A DNA stretch of 54,891 bases from Flavobacterium sp. (GTDB lineage Bacteria > Bacteroidota > Bacteroidia > Flavobacteriales > Flavobacteriaceae). A model generated the notes under the pieces. That model made no database searches and was not told where the DNA came from. It saw nothing but the letters and a program-made list of their open reading frames with translations. This document shows positions 52,688-54,891 of this stretch, piece after piece; position 1 is the first letter of the stretch; each line of letters starts with the position of its first letter. A program made the translations under genes and the position numbers. The stretch spans positions 1 to 54,891 of the forward strand of contig JAEUTY010000019.1 of the NCBI GenBank assembly GCA_016787805.1, written 5' to 3'.

Positions 52688-53440
52688 ATGGCAACTAAGA
52701 AAATCTATTTTGCTTCCGACCAACATTTAGGTGCGCCAACACCTGAAGCTAGTTTTCCGCGTGAACAAAAGTTTGTGGCGTGGTTGGACGAAGTAAAACA
52801 AGACGCCGAAGCTATTTTTTTGTTAGGCGATTTATTTGATTTTTGGTTCGAATACAAAACCGTTGTTCCCAAAGGATTTGTGCGTGTGTTAGGGAAGTTG
52901 GCCGAAATTCGTGATAGTGGAATTCCCATCTACTTTTTTGTAGGAAATCACGATTTGTGGATGAACGATTACTTTCAAAAAGAACTCAATATTCCTGTTT
53001 ATCACGATAATAAAGAATTCACTTTTTCAGGAAAATCGTTTTTAATTGGTCACGGAGATGGAAAAGGACCAGGCGATAAAGGCTACAAACGCATGAAAAA
53101 AGTGTTTACCTTTCCTTTCTCAAAATGGCTTTTCCGATGGTTGCATCCTGATTTGGGCGTGAAATTAGCGCAATACCTTTCAGTAAAAAACAAACTCATT
53201 TCGGGTGAAGCGGATGTAAAATTTTTAGGTGAAGACAACGAATGGTTGGTGCAATACGCCAAACGTAAGTTAGAAACCCAACACTACGACTATTTCATTT
53301 TCGGTCACCGACATTTACCAATGGAAATTAAAGTGGGGTACAATTCGAAATACATCAACTTAGGCGATTGGATTGGCTATTTTACCTATGGTGTTTTCGA
53401 TGGAGAAGAGTTTAAACTTAAAGAGTTTCAAAACTCTTAA
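52688..53440 (+). CDS. lpxH: UDP-2,3-diacylglucosamine diphosphatase (LpxH type)
   Basis: 250 residues started at MATKKIYFASDQHLGAPTPE. Metallophosphoesterase motifs are DQHLG, GDLFDFWFE, GNHD (in FFVGNHDLWM), GHGDGKGPGD and FGHRHLP. It removes UMP from UDP-diacylglucosamine in lipid A synthesis at the inner membrane. The length is in the family range. The start codon lies 4 bp after the queD stop. The stop overlaps that of the convergent broken gene. Confidence 0.9.
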   Translation: MATKKIYFASDQHLGAPTPEASFPREQKFVAWLDEVKQDAEAIFLLGDLFDFWFEYKTVVPKGFVRVLGKLAEIRDSGIPIYFFVGNHDLWMNDYFQKELNIPVYHDNKEFTFSGKSFLIGHGDGKGPGDKGYKRMKKVFTFPFSKWLFRWLHPDLGVKLAQYLSVKNKLISGEADVKFLGEDNEWLVQYAKRKLETQHYDYFIFGHRHLPMEIKVGYNSKYINLGDWIGYFTYGVFDGEEFKLKEFQNS

Positions 53441-54027
53441 CGGAACAAATAATCCAACATCACAGCATCCACTTTTCCGTCAGCAAATAAACTGTTTTTA
53501 GTTTCAAACGATTGTATTGCTTGAAAAGTATTTTCTTTAAACAAACCGTCAACCGGAATGTTGTAGCCTTTTTTGACTAACATTTTTTGTAATTCAAAAA
53601 CAAACGAGCTATAATCGCCTATTTTCAAACTGTATTTTTCAGGATTGCTTTGGAACGTTTCCATCAAAAAACGACTTTTCAAAAAGTCATCGTATTTTTT
53701 GCCTGAAAAACCACTTTTTTCAAAAGCAATCACATCGTTGTCAGATAATCCTTTGCTTTTAATTTGAGCCGAAATAGCTAAGCGATCCTCATAGAATTTT
53801 ACGGCTCCTAATTTTTTAGTGTACTGATTTACCAAAGCCTTTGTATCATCGTCATCATTTTCAGGATTGCGAACATCAACACCATTATTGGCGGTTTCAA
53901 GTTTCTAGCGCAATTTTTTGTTTGCTAAATTTACCGTTTTATTTCCCGCATTTTTGCACCAAATTTTGAAAGATTTGGTTTCAAAATTCGAGAATAAAAC
54001 TACGTTATTTTTTTGAATATTGGTCAT
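53437..54027 (-). pseudogene. Peptidoglycan-binding domain protein gene with internal amber codon
   Basis: From the ATG at 54025-54027 (MTNIQKNNVVLFSNFETKSF) the frame runs 40 codons to TAG at 53905-53907. It then goes on in the same frame without another stop for 155 codons (KLETANNGVDVRNPENDDDD ...) to TAA at 53437-53439. The C-terminal 60 residues contain a peptidoglycan-binding domain (FELQKMLVKKGYNIPVDGLF, FQAIQSFETKN, DGKVDAVMLDYLF). No signal peptide is seen, and the true N-terminus may have been lost to the adjacent IS30 element, 3 bp away. A start after the TAG, at TTG 53833-53835, is possible but would make a 132-residue remnant. Confidence 0.7.
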
Positions 54028-54030
54028 TTT

Positions 54031-54891
54031 TTAAATTAAATTTTGTTTGATATACAGTCTACTAATAGTATTCAAAGGTGATTCATGTTCAAGTGTTTTT
54101 CTTGGTCTTTGATTGAGTTGATTTTGGACTTCTAAAAGTTGTTTTTTAGAGAGTAAATTAAAGTCAGTTCCTTTGGGAAAATAGTCTCTAATTAGCCCAT
54201 TCGTATTTTCATTAGTTGGTCTTTCCCAAGGCGAATATGGATGAGCAAAATAGACTTTAATTTTGGTGTTTTTTGTAAATATTCCGTGTTGCGCCATTTC
54301 AGCTCCGTTATCATAAGTCAATGATAATTTTAAGTGTTTAGGGATGTTCTTAAAAGCTTTTTCAAAAGCTTTTCTGACAGAAGTAGCATCCCTTTTTTTA
54401 AGAGGTACAATAATTAAAAATCGAGATGTTCTTTCTACTAGAGTTCCAATAGCACTTTGATGGTTCTTACCTATTATAAGGTCGCCTTCCCAGTGTCCTG
54501 GGATTTCACGAGAGTCGACTTCATTGGGTCTTTCATCGATACGAATAGGGTCTTTAATTGTTATTCTTTTACCATCACCACGTTGTTGATTTCCTCTGTA
54601 ATTTCTTTTTTGGCGAAGTTGAGAAATGAGTAATTTTTCCAGTTCTTTTTTAGGTTGAATATAGATGTGATAGTAGATACTTTCGTGTGATATTTGCATA
54701 GTTGGATCAAAGGGATAAAACAGTTTCAAAGCATCTGAAATTTGTTGTGGAGACCAATGCTTTTCTAGATGTGAATATACAAAATTTTTGAGTTTTGGAT
54801 TACTCTCAATTTTGGATTTTCCGAGTCTTCTATCGAGTAGATTATGTACATAATTTTTCTCTGCTTTTAGGTTGTCATAAGCTCCTTTTTT
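54031..54891 (-). mobile_element. IS30-family insertion sequence, transposase (5' part beyond window)
   Basis: The transposase frame is open from 54891 to the TAA at 54031-54033, 286 codons. An N-terminal helix-turn-helix part (HLEKHWSPQQISDALKLFYP, ISHESIYYHIY) is followed by the DDE domain. The first Asp is in GHWEGDLIIGKNHQ, the second in LTYDNGAEMAQH and the Glu in SPWERPTNENTNGLIRDYFP, the classical IS30 signature. No frameshift is visible, so it may be active. The right terminal repeat should lie just left of 54031, in the AT-rich DNA next to the broken gene; I could not fix its end because the other end is out of view. Confidence 0.92.

Noticed and set aside
53437-53835. Complete 132-residue gene starting at TTG 53835
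   Set aside because: The reading frame continues upstream past the TTG to a TAG at 53905 and beyond to an ATG at 54027, so a nonsense-interrupted longer gene explains it better; the short form remains possible.

Overview
The window looks like a chromosomal segment of a Flavobacterium-like member of the Bacteroidota. The base composition is low in G+C, and start codons are preceded by A-rich stretches instead of Shine-Dalgarno sequences. Promoters carry the TAnnTTTG -7 element (clearest at nuoA and cspA). Other lineage markers are secreted proteins with type IX secretion (T9SS) C-terminal sorting domains, a NuoG without its large C-terminal domain, and eukaryote-like class Ia ribonucleotide reductase subunits. 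Nearly all of it is ordinary chromosome. The accessory parts are a decayed toxin-antitoxin pair, a broken peptidoglycan-binding gene beside a partial IS30-family element at the right edge, and several copies of short dispersed intergenic repeats.

Layout. 1-1766 holds umuC followed downstream by umuD (partial), the reverse of the usual umuDC order, with an inverted repeat between them and a 19-bp palindrome just before umuC. 2091-15108 is a complete 14-gene complex I operon, nuoA to nuoN, all on the minus strand, with a clear promoter and terminator. 15314-27179 holds cspA, aspS, a TlpA-like secreted thioredoxin, an M36 metallopeptidase with a T9SS tail, a dNTP triphosphohydrolase, an acetyltransferase, a small unknown gene and nrdB-nrdA. 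27520-35264 holds a secreted lysine-rich protein ending in a PBCV-type basic adaptor motif, a large outer-membrane barrel protein, an antitoxin with a frameshifted RelE/ParE toxin, aspartokinase, an acetyltransferase and an M48 peptidase.

35399-39246 runs on the plus strand: fructose-1,6-bisphosphatase, then a tight four-gene unit. That unit encodes a coiled-coil protein, a protein with a possible roadblock/longin-like C-terminal domain, a Ras/Rab-like small GTPase with unusual catalytic residues, and a soluble PAS-histidine kinase. This is the most interesting locus in the window. It reads like a bacterial small-GTPase switch coupled by translation to a phosphorelay sensor, and no response regulator lies beside it.

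39294-44901 holds a TerB-like protein, a HupE-like membrane protein, a dCMP deaminase-type enzyme, an S41 carboxy-terminal protease, a half-length flavoprotein, MarC, a DUF3109 protein and tRNA-Ala(GGC). 45090-51944 is an envelope redox neighbourhood: a T9SS Omp28-like protein with a CAPC motif, a second T9SS protein, an operon of TlpA thioredoxin, DUF6029 barrel and diheme cytochrome lipoprotein, and a divergent Omp28-type lipoprotein with a CGNC motif. 52023-53440 holds a small membrane protein, QueD and LpxH. The window ends with the nonsense-interrupted gene and the IS30 transposase.
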